A stretch of 12,988 bases of DNA, taken from positions 1-12,988 of the forward strand of contig CAYMLQ010000147.1 in assembly GCA_964390795.1 (NCBI GenBank), given 5' to 3'. A model generated the notes under the pieces. It ran no database searches and was not told the origin of the DNA. It was given only the letters and a program-made list of their open reading frames with translations. Shown here in pieces: positions 1 to 7,714 of the stretch (within the stretch, counting starts at the first letter, position 1; the number at the start of each line of letters is the position of its first letter). The position numbers were made by a program, and so were the translations under genes. The DNA comes from CAYMLQ01 sp964390795 (GTDB lineage: Bacteria; Verrucomicrobiota; Kiritimatiellia; RFP12; UBA1067).

Positions 1-3000
1 CTTGAGGCGGATAAATATTCTTTCAGGATGAGCCCAACTGGCGAACTCGGGCTAGAAGGCAGCGGGCGGCTGACCCTTTCCAGCGCCAGCTCCTATACCG
101 GGCCGACCACGATCAAGGGGGGCGTCGTCGTGCCCCAGAATAACGCCGCCTTCGGCAGCGCCGCCGCCGGCACCGTGGTCGAAGCTGGCGCCACGCTGGA
201 CATCGGCAGCTCGTTGCCAGTAGACGGGCTGAACCTGGGAACCGAACAGTTCACGGTCAGCGGCAGCGGCGTGGATGGCAAGGGCGTGATCGTCAACAAC
301 GGTGCGGTCCGTCATTTTAACGCGTTCGGCAAGATTGCGCTGGCAGGCGACGCGACGTTCGGCGGCACCAATCGCTGGGACCTTCGTCAGAACGGGCCCG
401 AACTGCGACTGAACGGCTACACGCTCACCAAGGTCGGCAACAGCGACGTCGTGCTGGTCGGCGCCACCGTCACCCCGGGGGCGGGCTCGATCGACGTGAC
501 AGCGGGCTCGTTTAACGTGGAGACCGACTCCCGTCTCAACGGCAGCGCGGCGAATACCTTGCGGGTCCGGTCAGGCGCCACGCTGGCTTACTACTTGCTG
601 AACAACTACGCCAACACGACCCCGTGGAGCCTCATCCTAGACAACCTGTCGCGGGTCATCCCCTATGCGGGAACCGCCAGCCAGAACGTCTGGAACGGCC
701 CCGTTTCGCTAAACGGCACGGCCACGCTCGACAGCAACGGCTTCAACCTGTCGTTCAACGGCGCGATGACGAACAGCGGCTCAATCGTCAAGAATAACGG
801 CGGCACCGTCTATCTGACGGGCAGCAACAACACCTATACCGGAACCTCCACCGTCAACGGCGGCACGCTCTACGCCAAGTACCCCGGGTCTCTGCCCGGA
901 TACGCCTCCGGCAAGGTCACGATCAACTCGGGAGCAACGCTCATGGTGCATGCGTCCGACGGGACCGTCGGGTGGAGTTCCGAGCCGATCCGGGATCTGG
1001 CGAACTCCGCGATTTTCACGACGGGCACGGCCTTGCTTGGCATCGACACCTCGCTGGCGAGCCTCAACTACGGGTATGCGTTCCCGGCCCTCATGGGTTT
1101 GGCCAAGCTAAGCACCAACGCACTGACGTTCAACACCGCAGGGCAGTCGTTCTGCGGCCAGCTCAGAGTCAGCGGCGGCGAGCTGAACATGAGCGGCATT
1201 TCCGTGAACACCACCAATTTGGAAAGCTTCATCGCCCCGAACGGCGGCGAAAACGCCCGAATGACTCTCGCGGGCAACACGGTCTGGTCGTCGATTCTTC
1301 CCGGCAAGAACGCGTGGTGCCCGCCCCTGTACGTCGGCAATTCCGGCCGCGGCGTGCTGGTTGTAAAGGATAACGTCGTGTTCACCAACCGGTTCAACGT
1401 CGGGCAGAACGCGGGCTCGGCAGGCGCGGTCTACCAGTCGGGCGGCAGCGTCGTGAACTGGGGCGGCAGCAGCACCGACGGACGCATCGGCCAGAACGGC
1501 TACGGCTACTATGAACTGAGCGGTGGCGCCCTGACCTTCAAGGGCTGGTCGCAGCTCGGCACCGCTCCCGCCTCAGTCGGCATCCTCAAAGTCAGCGGCG
1601 GCAGCTTCACCCAGCTCTCGGACTTTGACGGCGCTCTGGGCCTTAGCCGCGGCGGCACCGGTGTGGTTTATGTGACCAGCGGCACCTTTACCACCTCCGC
1701 TTCCGACCTGTGGGTCGGCGATTCTAACGAGGCTGGGGCGAGCGGAGGCTTTGCCGACTTCACTCTCGCGGGCGGAACCGCCACCGTGAATGGCGGAACG
1801 GGCGTCCAGATGGCCAACCGCACCAACATGGCGGCCAGGGTCAACCTCAACGGCGGCGTTCTCCAAGCCAACCAGATCCGCAAAGAGATCCGGAGCGGTG
1901 CGTCGGCGACCGTCGGCTTCAACGGCGGCACCTTCCTCGCCCGCACAAGCGGCGCGCTCTTCGGCACGGGGTCGTATGCTCCCGATGCGGTCAGCCTCTA
2001 TGCGGGCGGCGCGACGTTCGACACGACCAATCTCACGTGTACCATCGGCGTGCCCCTGCTGGCCCCGGCCGGCAACGGCGTGACCGGTATCGGCGTCGCG
2101 CCCACGCCCGGCTACATCGGGCCGCCCATGGTCACGATCGCCGGCGGCGGCGGAACCGGCGCGACCGCAGTCGCACAGTTCGACTCCGCCAGCGGCACGC
2201 TGACCGGCATCCAGGTCACCTGCCCCGGCTTCGGTTACACCGGCACGCCCACGGTCAGCCTCTCCGGCGACGGAAGAACCAATCACCCGGCCGCGACCCC
2301 CTCAATGGGCAGCAGCGCCAGCGGCGGCCTGACCAAGCTCGGCTCCGGCTCGCTCGGGCTGATGGCAGCCAACACCTACGCGGGCGCCACGACGGTCAGC
2401 AACGGCACGCTGGCTGTGGGCGCAGCTGGCGCGCTGCCCGCAGGCACGGACGTCAACGTGGCCGGCGGCACGCTGAACATGGGCGGCTTCAGCCTGACCA
2501 ACCGCAACGTGACGGTCACCGGCGGCGCGATCGCCAACGGCTCGCTGGCCAGCGACAGCCTCACCAAGACCGGCGTAGGCACGTTCACGCTGGCCGCGCC
2601 GCTCTCCTCCGCGGCGCCGATCGTCATTTCGGACGGAACCGTGAAACTTCAGGGTGTGCAGCCCGGCCTGTACGAGGGCGTGGTTCCCGGTGATTTCGAA
2701 TTGAACACGCCCAACCCCAACACGGCCGTGCAGCTGACAACGACCAAGGCCAACACCACCGCTGACTGGGCTGAACACACCACCGCCATTTACACCGGCT
2801 ACCTCTGGAACCGGACCGGTACCAACGTCAACTGGACCTTCGCCGAGCAGTTCGACGACAGCGTGCGCCTGATCATCGACACGACCACCGTGCTCAACAA
2901 CGGCTCTTGGAACACCCCGACAGTTGGAACCATCACCCTGACGCCCGGCGTGCACAGCTTCGAGGCTCGCTTCGGACAAGGCGTCGGCGGCGCCGGCCCG

Positions 3001-3600
3001 AATAACGGGTGGTCGCTCGGCTTCGGCATCGATGTCCTCGGCCGCAACGAGGCTGTTGCGGGCAACTACCAAGCCCTGGTCGATCCCGGCGACGGCAGCC
3101 TGCTGACGCTCACCGCCGCGAGCAGCGCGAGCAACGTGCTCGCCGCCGCTTCCACCCTTGACCTTGCGGCGGGCGCCACGTTGGACTTGGGCGGCACGTT
3201 CCAGGCCTTGGCTGGCTTGAGCGGCTCGGGCACTGTCTCCAACGGCACGGTCGGCGTCACGGGTACGCTCGCCCCCGGCGGCACCAACGTGCTCGGGACG
3301 CTGACCTTCGCCGCCGCCTCGGTTCTGACCGGCACGCTGCTCGTCGACGTGGCCGCGGACGGCACCAGCGACCGCCTGGTCGTGCAGGGCAACGTGGACC
3401 TGTCCGGGCTGAACCTGGTGGTCGCGAACCCGGGTCAGTTGGACCGCTCCAAGCAGTATACCCTGGTCACCTGCACCGGCACGCGGACCGGCGCCTTCGC
3501 CTCTGTCACCGTCCCGGACAGCCGCTGGCGCGTGAGCTATCACGCCGACGGCACCGTGAAGCTGGTGTACACCAACGGCACAATGATCCAGTTGCGCTAA
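1..3600 (+). CDS. Giant secreted beta-helix protein with autotransporter-associated beta-strand repeats (5' partial)
   Basis: The reading frame is open from base 1; the first ATG (28) lies inside a repeat, so the true start is upstream and 1,199 C-terminal residues are visible (numbered from base 1). Signatures of the autotransporter-associated beta-strand repeat (GSG-LTL-x-YTG-TT-GG type) occur near residues 18-43, 267-292, 775-808 and 852-883. Residues about 452-628 form a ladder of SGG-like turns about every 27 residues, as in a right-handed beta-helix. Residues about 694-761 hold paired GY-x3-P-V segments, and 889-1016 look like a PA14-type lectin domain. The C-terminus has the closing pattern typical of these proteins (APGG, LxVDV, SDRLVVQG, YTLVT) and then ends in GTMIQLR. 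I see no transmembrane autotransporter barrel, PEP-CTERM or LPXTG anchor. Likely role: structural or adhesive exported protein, perhaps glycan binding. The family is confident; the function is inferred. Confidence 0.88.
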   Translation, partial: LEADKYSFRMSPTGELGLEGSGRLTLSSASSYTGPTTIKGGVVVPQNNAAFGSAAAGTVVEAGATLDIGSSLPVDGLNLGTEQFTVSGSGVDGKGVIVNNGAVRHFNAFGKIALAGDATFGGTNRWDLRQNGPELRLNGYTLTKVGNSDVVLVGATVTPGAGSIDVTAGSFNVETDSRLNGSAANTLRVRSGATLAYYLLNNYANTTPWSLILDNLSRVIPYAGTASQNVWNGPVSLNGTATLDSNGFNLSFNGAMTNSGSIVKNNGGTVYLTGSNNTYTGTSTVNGGTLYAKYPGSLPGYASGKVTINSGATLMVHASDGTVGWSSEPIRDLANSAIFTTGTALLGIDTSLASLNYGYAFPALMGLAKLSTNALTFNTAGQSFCGQLRVSGGELNMSGISVNTTNLESFIAPNGGENARMTLAGNTVWSSILPGKNAWCPPLYVGNSGRGVLVVKDNVVFTNRFNVGQNAGSAGAVYQSGGSVVNWGGSSTDGRIGQNGYGYYELSGGALTFKGWSQLGTAPASVGILKVSGGSFTQLSDFDGALGLSRGGTGVVYVTSGTFTTSASDLWVGDSNEAGASGGFADFTLAGGTATVNGGTGVQMANRTNMAARVNLNGGVLQANQIRKEIRSGASATVGFNGGTFLARTSGALFGTGSYAPDAVSLYAGGATFDTTNLTCTIGVPLLAPAGNGVTGIGVAPTPGYIGPPMVTIAGGGGTGATAVAQFDSASGTLTGIQVTCPGFGYTGTPTVSLSGDGRTNHPAATPSMGSSASGGLTKLGSGSLGLMAANTYAGATTVSNGTLAVGAAGALPAGTDVNVAGGTLNMGGFSLTNRNVTVTGGAIANGSLASDSLTKTGVGTFTLAAPLSSAAPIVISDGTVKLQGVQPGLYEGVVPGDFELNTPNPNTAVQLTTTKANTTADWAEHTTAIYTGYLWNRTGTNVNWTFAEQFDDSVRLIIDTTTVLNNGSWNTPTVGTITLTPGVHSFEARFGQGVGGAGPNNGWSLGFGIDVLGRNEAVAGNYQALVDPGDGSLLTLTAASSASNVLAAASTLDLAAGATLDLGGTFQALAGLSGSGTVSNGTVGVTGTLAPGGTNVLGTLTFAAASVLTGTLLVDVAADGTSDRLVVQGNVDLSGLNLVVANPGQLDRSKQYTLVTCTGTRTGAFASVTVPDSRWRVSYHADGTVKLVYTNGTMIQLR
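1354..1884 (+). repeat. Beta-helix ladder of about 27-residue coils inside the surface protein
   Basis: Successive turns with a small residue followed by GG or G (in order: VKDN, YQSGG, YELSGG, KVSGG, VTSG, TLAGG, NLNGG) have their key residue codons at 1369, 1438, 1519, 1594, 1678, 1768 and 1849. The spacing is 23, 27, 25, 28, 30 and 27 residues. Each turn is followed by a short hydrophobic strand and often a L-x-VG or LG step. This is the spacing expected for coils of a parallel beta-helix passenger domain. The repeats are diverged at DNA level, so this is an old protein repeat and not a recent tandem duplication. Confidence 0.6.
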
Positions 3601-3622
3601 CTGTTGACACACGCGGGCTGTC

Positions 3623-3662
3623 AGAACGCGCGGGCCGTAACGCCCGCGCGTTCTCTGTTTTA
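3623..3662 (+). terminator. Rho-independent terminator after the beta-helix gene
   Basis: A perfect 13-bp inverted repeat (3623-3635 with 3642-3654, arm AGAACGCGCGGGC) has a 6-nt loop CGTAAC and is followed by CTGTTTTAT. It starts 22 bp after the stop codon at 3600. The stem is very GC-rich and the T-run lies on the + strand, so it terminates the beta-helix gene. It also separates that gene from the convergent - strand genes. Confidence 0.85.
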
Positions 3663-3729
3663 TCAAGCCACCGCGCGGGGAGTCAGCAATTCAAAATCCC
3701 ACTTTTCGTTCACGGGACTGCGCGTAACA

Positions 3730-3812
3730 TGAGCGCATCCGCGCCCGGTCTCGCGCCACCTTGCGCGGTGCGCCTTTCAAGGGGTGGCGCGCGACCTCTG
3801 GGCGCGCCCTGC
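3730..3812. repeat. REP-like palindromic flank, left copy
   Basis: This stretch matches, in inverted orientation, 4331-4412 on the other side of the transposase. Blocks shared with the reverse complement of the right copy are TGAGCGCA-CCGCGCCCGG, TCGCG, ACCT-GCGCGG-GCG and an exact 16-mer CTTTCAAGGGGTGGCG (3774-3789). Internal hairpins are possible: GGCGCGC at 3786-3792 with GCGCGCC at 3802-3808, and GCGCCACC at 3753-3760 with GGTGCGC at 3767-3773. The copies differ by several substitutions and small gaps, so they are not a recent perfect duplication. Confidence 0.75.
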
Positions 3813-3851
3813 GTTCATTTTCATTTTCGCGTCTGTTTGCGAACTGAACAA

Positions 3852-4310
3852 TTATCCTGGAAACCCCATCCGCCACACGTAGGGCCACTCCTCCGGCGTC
3901 GCCACCAGCCCCGCACGAACTGGATTCCGCTCGATGTACGCGCTCTTCTCACGCCAGGACTCGTCATGACGCAGCCGATGCTCGAAGAAATCGCCTTGCC
4001 ACGCCACGCCGTATGCTCGGGCGGTATAGCGCTTCCATGCACCGACCAACTGGGCCATGTTCTGTCCGTCCGCAAACGACAACAGCGCGTGCAGGTGATC
4101 AGGCATCAGCAGCACGAGCGTAGGCCACCACTTGCCGAGTCCGGCATAGTGTTCAACCGACGACCAGAGGCCGTCTGCCACGGCTGGATTACAGAGCGTG
4201 TTCGTTCCGCGCGGCAGTGCGCAAAGCGTGATAAAATAGAGCGCATCGCCACGCACCCAGGAGGGACGCTCATGGGGCAGGTGGCGCGGCAGTGGTCTGG
4301 CGGAGTCCAT
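3852..4310 (-). CDS. REP-associated tyrosine transposase (RAYT, Y1/HUH, IS200-like fold)
   Basis: A 152-aa single-strand DNA transposase of the TnpA-REP type, which nicks and joins DNA at REP hairpins. The metal-binding HUH motif is visible as MPDHLH (His72, His74). The candidate nucleophile is Tyr95 in WKRYTA. The C-terminal signature of the family follows: FFEHRLR, ES, EK-x2-YIERNPVRAGLV and EEWPY at about 108-144. The length is normal and no key residue is missing. The ATG start at 4310 is supported by an AAGGAG site 8 nt upstream. The gene sits between two inverted REP-like flanks, 102 bp downstream of the restriction-modification gene on the same strand, so read-through transcription is possible. 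RAYTs are usually single-copy and domesticated rather than freely mobile; whether this one moves cannot be seen here. Confidence 0.93.
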   Translation of the reverse strand: MDSARPLPRHLPHERPSWVRGDALYFITLCALPRGTNTLCNPAVADGLWSSVEHYAGLGKWWPTLVLLMPDHLHALLSFADGQNMAQLVGAWKRYTARAYGVAWQGDFFEHRLRHDESWREKSAYIERNPVRAGLVATPEEWPYVWRMGFPG

Positions 4311-4318
4311 GGGCTGTT

Positions 4319-4324
4319 CTCCTT
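4319..4324 (-). promoter_or_regulatory. Shine-Dalgarno site of the RAYT gene
   Basis: On the - strand AAGGAG lies 8 nt before the ATG at 4310, a near-ideal distance. It fixes this start and argues that the RAYT gene is translated independently of its neighbour. Confidence 0.7.
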
Positions 4325-4330
4325 GCTAGC

Positions 4331-4412
4331 GGTGGCGTGCCCGGAGCACGCCACCCCTTGAAAGACGCGCCGCGCGAGGTAGCCCGCGACCTCCCGGGCG
4401 CGGTTGCGCTCA
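4331..4412. repeat. REP-like palindromic flank, right copy
   Basis: This is the inverted counterpart of 3730-3812. It contains a perfect 10-bp hairpin (GGTGGCGTGC at 4331-4340, loop CCGGA, GCACGCCACC at 4346-4355). It also holds the exact 16-mer shared with the left copy (reverse complement at 4349-4364) and a second GC-rich palindromic block around 4366-4392. Its outer end coincides with the stop codon of the restriction-modification gene (4413-4415). It lies in the RNA leader of the RAYT gene if transcription comes from the R-M gene. Confidence 0.78.
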
Positions 4413-7400
4413 CTACTTGTACGTCAGCGTCTCCATGATCCCGGCGGTCTCGTCGAGCGCGGCGACCAGGCGCGCGTAGTGCGCGATGTCGGCGTAGGCC
4501 AGCGTGCGGCCGACGCGGTCCTTGAGCCATTTGTTCGCGGGCTGGTAGCCGCCCACAAGGAAGCCCCACGCGCGTTCGGACACGTTGCCGAAATACTGGG
4601 CGGCATTGATCCACACGCGGCCGTCCTCGTAACGGATCTTGTCGACCGCGTTGCCGCCGGACTCGGGATAGGTCGCGCAGCGGGCCGCGTCCGCGTCCTC
4701 CAGCAGGTGCAACACGCGCAGCCGCGCTCCCACTGCGGACAACCGCTTGAACGCCGCCTTGCCTGATGGAACCGGCACGCGCGGGAAGTCGCTCTTGAGA
4801 AACACCTGATAACGCGCGCGGTAGTCCGGCGCGTGCAGGACCGCGTAGACGTAGTCGAACAGCGCCAGCGGCTCGGGCGCGCCTCCGACGGCCTCGGCCA
4901 CACGCGCCACAATCTCGGGATTCAGGTTCGGCTCGCGCGTCTCGATACCCAGCCCGCCGGTGTCGGTGTGGAAGAGGTAGAGCGGGAAGACCGCGTTGAC
5001 CTCTTTGAGCGACAGCGTGTGCAGTTGAATGGCGCAGTCGGTCGCCAACGCATGCGTGAACTCGCCCGATTCGACGCGGCGGGTCAGCACGAGTCCGATG
5101 TTGTTGCGCCCGATGAAATGTCGCATGGTGCTTGCACGCGGCATGCACAAGAACCCTTTTGTTTTGCCCGTGAAATAGGTGAAGCGGCTGTCAAAGGGAC
5201 GGTACAACAACGGTATGATTCTTTTGTTGTCCAGCTTGCTTTCCGTAAGGTCCTGCTGTGCCCAAGCCACTTTCCAATCGCGAGCGTCGGGACCCAATTC
5301 ATATTTCTGCCGAGCCTGTTCTTCCGTCAGCTTCGCGAAATCGCGCACGGTCTGCTGCATTTCGTCGCGGGTGAACTGCACGCAGAGCGCGTCACGCGCC
5401 GTAGCGATGCCGATGTTCGACACCGGGAACAGTTCATCGACCGCGAAGCCCTGCTTGTACTCGGCCTCGAGCGTAGTGTCGCGCGGCACGAAGAAGTACT
5501 CGGGCGCGGCGGGCGTCAGTTCCTTGAAGGGCGTGTCGGCGAGGCCGTGGCTGTCGAGGAAGGCGTACTTCTCCTCGCGGGTGCCGTAGAGGTCGGCGTG
5601 GAAGACGCGGCCGAGCGCGCCGGGCTTTTTCCGGCCGGTCTTGACGAAGAGGTTGATGGAGACGCCCTGCTGGATGTCGAAGACGTTCTCGTCCTTGCCG
5701 CCGCCGGGCGTGGTCTCCTTGCGCTTGCTGTTGCCGTGCAGGTCGAGGATGTAGACCGCGTCGAAGGCGGAGAGCAGGCGCCAGCGCATGCCGCGGAAGG
5801 TGGGGTTGTCGAGGAAGCCGTGGTTGTTGATAAAGGCCACGAGGCCCTCGCTGGTGCGCGCGATCAGCGACTCGGCGAAGCGGATGAACTTGACGTAGTC
5901 GTCGTTGATCCACTTGGGGTTGCGCTCGTCGAGGCGGTTGACGCCGCCGGGCTCTTTCTTGTAGTCCTCCATCAGGCCCATGATCCAGTCCGACTTGTTC
6001 GTGCTCTCGCCGCTGTAGGGAGGGTTGCCGAGCACGACCATGACGGGCGTGTCGCGCTTCACCGCGTCGGCCTGTTTGACCTCCTGCGCGACCCAGTAGT
6101 CGTCGAAAAGCGTGCCGGTGGAGAGTCCGTGGGGTTCGAGCGTGTTGGTCAGGTAGATGCGCAGGCGCTGCTTGCCGACGTTGCAGCCGCTCTCCTTGAG
6201 CGTGAGGTAGAGCTTGAGGTGGGCCATGGCGTAGGAGGCGATCAGGATCTCGAAGCCGTTGAGGCGCGGGATCAGGTCCTGCTCCACGTAGCCGGGCCAC
6301 GCGCCCTGCATGTTCTGGAAGACCGCGGCGTGAATGTGGCGGATGGTCTCGGCCAGGAAGGTGCCGGTGCCCACGGCGGGGTCGAGGATCTGCACCTTGT
6401 GGAAGGTCTCGCTGACGGTCTTGCCCTCGCGCGTGACCGGCACGGTGGTCTTGGAGGTGTCGGCGAGGCCGGCGGCCAGGCCGAAGTCGCGCTTGAGGCA
6501 GGCGTCCACAGCGCGGACGATGTAGCGCACCACGGAGTTGGGGGTGTACCAGACGCCGCGCACCTTGCGCAGGGCCGCGTCGTACTCGGAGAGGAAGGTC
6601 TCATAGAAGTGGACAAAGGGGTCATGCTGGGCGTCGGCGGGGTCGCCGAAGTGCTCGAGGATGGCGGGCATGTCGGCCACGGCGAAGATCTCGGCGAGGC
6701 CCGCAGCCTCCAGGCGGATGGGCGCTTCGGGCGGCAGGTTGGCGATGTTCTGGAAGAGGCGGCGCAGCAGGCTGTTCGAGGCGGGGATGAGGGTGCTGAC
6801 GCGCTCGAGGGTGAAGACCGCCTTGGGCTTGGTGTCGTGGACCCGGGCCGCGAAGAGGCCGTAGGCCATGGTCTGCGCGTAGACGTCGGCGAAAGCGTGC
6901 TCCGTCAGATCGGCCATCAGCGAAGACTTGAGGTAGCCGTAGAAATGGCGCAGGGAGTCGGACTCCTCGGCGCTGCTGTCCTCGCGCAGGGCACGCAGCA
7001 CGACGCGCTGCACGAGGCGGGCCTTGGAGGCCATGAGCGAGGCGAGGCGGGCGGCGGACCGGACCGGCTCCAACGCGGAGGTGAAATCGGCGAGGCGCTC
7101 GGCCAGCGCGTGGCAGGCGTCGGGCAGCGGGGTGAGCTTCAGGCCGTCGATCTCGGCGATGCGGATCTCGTCGCGCAGCATGCCGCCCCGGTAGAAGCGG
7201 AAGGTCAGGTAGTCGGTATAGATCAGCGTGGCGAAGGTGGCGCGGTAGCGCTCGCACTGCTCGCGGTCATGCGGCGTGGCGCAGGGGCCGAAGGCGAGGT
7301 CGGTGCCGACGTCCTTGGTCTCCAGGTAGCAGAGCGCGGCGCGGTCGCGGTTCTCGATCAGGAAGTCGGGCGCGCCGCCGTCCACGCCCGCCGGCTCGTG

Positions 7401-7538
7401 GATGACGGTCAGCGAAGGCAGGAGCTGTCCGAGCAGGTTCTGCAGGTCCGCGCGGTAGGCGCGCTCTTTGCTCCGGGCGTTCGGCAGGAGCCGGGCGACC
7501 TGCTGGAGATAGGCGGTGATCGGGCGGATATCGCTCAT
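4413..7538 (-). CDS. Single-chain restriction-modification enzyme: PD-ExK nuclease, N6-adenine methylase, type ISP-like specificity domain
   Basis: This large fusion should methylate adenine in a specific DNA sequence using AdoMet and cut unmodified DNA. Residues are numbered from the GTG at 7544. An N-terminal nuclease is indicated by PD (59-60) and ETK (75-77), a PD-x14-ExK site. A helical linker leads to RGVWYTPNSVV (329-339). Methylase motif I is DPAVGTGTF (388-396) and motif IV is NPPY (507-510). The C-terminal part (YVYAVLHAPDYR, DFPRVPVP, FLVGGYQPANKWLKDR) matches the specificity domain of type ISP enzymes. At about 1,040 aa it lacks the SF2 helicase of LlaGI/LlaBIII-type ISP enzymes, so it is better described as type IIG-like. 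The start is uncertain: ATG at 7538 is preferred, GTG at 7544 is possible, and neither has a clear ribosome site. No separate S, R or C-protein gene is nearby. All motifs look intact. Confidence 0.9.
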   Translation of the reverse strand: MSDIRPITAYLQQVARLLPNARSKERAYRADLQNLLGQLLPSLTVIHEPAGVDGGAPDFLIENRDRAALCYLETKDVGTDLAFGPCATPHDREQCERYRATFATLIYTDYLTFRFYRGGMLRDEIRIAEIDGLKLTPLPDACHALAERLADFTSALEPVRSAARLASLMASKARLVQRVVLRALREDSSAEESDSLRHFYGYLKSSLMADLTEHAFADVYAQTMAYGLFAARVHDTKPKAVFTLERVSTLIPASNSLLRRLFQNIANLPPEAPIRLEAAGLAEIFAVADMPAILEHFGDPADAQHDPFVHFYETFLSEYDAALRKVRGVWYTPNSVVRYIVRAVDACLKRDFGLAAGLADTSKTTVPVTREGKTVSETFHKVQILDPAVGTGTFLAETIRHIHAAVFQNMQGAWPGYVEQDLIPRLNGFEILIASYAMAHLKLYLTLKESGCNVGKQRLRIYLTNTLEPHGLSTGTLFDDYWVAQEVKQADAVKRDTPVMVVLGNPPYSGESTNKSDWIMGLMEDYKKEPGGVNRLDERNPKWINDDYVKFIRFAESLIARTSEGLVAFINNHGFLDNPTFRGMRWRLLSAFDAVYILDLHGNSKRKETTPGGGKDENVFDIQQGVSINLFVKTGRKKPGALGRVFHADLYGTREEKYAFLDSHGLADTPFKELTPAAPEYFFVPRDTTLEAEYKQGFAVDELFPVSNIGIATARDALCVQFTRDEMQQTVRDFAKLTEEQARQKYELGPDARDWKVAWAQQDLTESKLDNKRIIPLLYRPFDSRFTYFTGKTKGFLCMPRASTMRHFIGRNNIGLVLTRRVESGEFTHALATDCAIQLHTLSLKEVNAVFPLYLFHTDTGGLGIETREPNLNPEIVARVAEAVGGAPEPLALFDYVYAVLHAPDYRARYQVFLKSDFPRVPVPSGKAAFKRLSAVGARLRVLHLLEDADAARCATYPESGGNAVDKIRYEDGRVWINAAQYFGNVSERAWGFLVGGYQPANKWLKDRVGRTLAYADIAHYARLVAALDETAGIMETLTYK

Positions 7539-7590
7539 GGACACAGTAAAGCAGATTCAACGCTTGACGGCAATCCAACAGCAGCAATTC

Positions 7591-7618
7591 TAATTAACGG
7601 GATGTGCAGTTGACTCAA
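7591..7618 (-). promoter_or_regulatory. Possible sigma70-like promoter of the restriction-modification gene
   Basis: On the - strand TTGAGT (7613-7618) is followed after 16 bp by TAATTA (7591-7596), about 50 bp before the start codon, in an AT-rich patch of an otherwise GC-rich window. The match is partial and this is a weak prediction. Confidence 0.3.
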
Positions 7619-7632
7619 CCAAAGAATATGTG

Positions 7633-7714
7633 TTTTCAGACAGGATTACAGGATTCACATGATTATTGTTTCCACCGTATCTAATCCTGAAAATCAAGTA
7701 ATCCTGGCTAAAAA
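7633..7714. repeat. Interrupted palindrome (CAGGATTAC-type intergenic inverted repeat)
   Basis: Two 33-nt arms (7633-7665 and 7682-7714) pair at 26 of 33 positions around a 16-nt loop. The core is CAGGATTAC in one arm and GTAATCCTG in the other; the outer ends are TTTT and AAAA. The short frame running through it on the - strand is a by-product, not a gene. It lies between the glycosidase and the restriction enzyme and could act as a bidirectional terminator or be a copy of a dispersed element. From memory, similar GGATTACAGGATT-type palindromes recur between genes in various environmental bacteria; I cannot verify that here. Confidence 0.7.

Noticed and set aside
28..30. ATG as the true start of the beta-helix protein
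   Set aside because: The frame is open back to base 1, there is no ribosome site or signal peptide, and the ATG lies just before an ordinary repeat. The gene is 5' truncated by the window.
2302..3666. 454-residue open frame on the - strand over the beta-helix gene
   Set aside because: Antisense shadow, rich in R, A, G and V. It also crosses the terminator hairpin of the real gene and shows no recognisable motif.
4270..5148. 292-residue - strand frame covering the RAYT start region and the end of the R-M gene
   Set aside because: Out-of-frame reading of two real genes and of the REP-like flank; arginine-rich with no motif.
4833..7613. 926-residue open frame on the + strand opposite the restriction-modification gene
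   Set aside because: It is exactly antisense to a gene with intact catalytic motifs. Its translation is a low-complexity run of E, V, G, L and R, as expected when GC-rich codons are read backwards. It has no domain.
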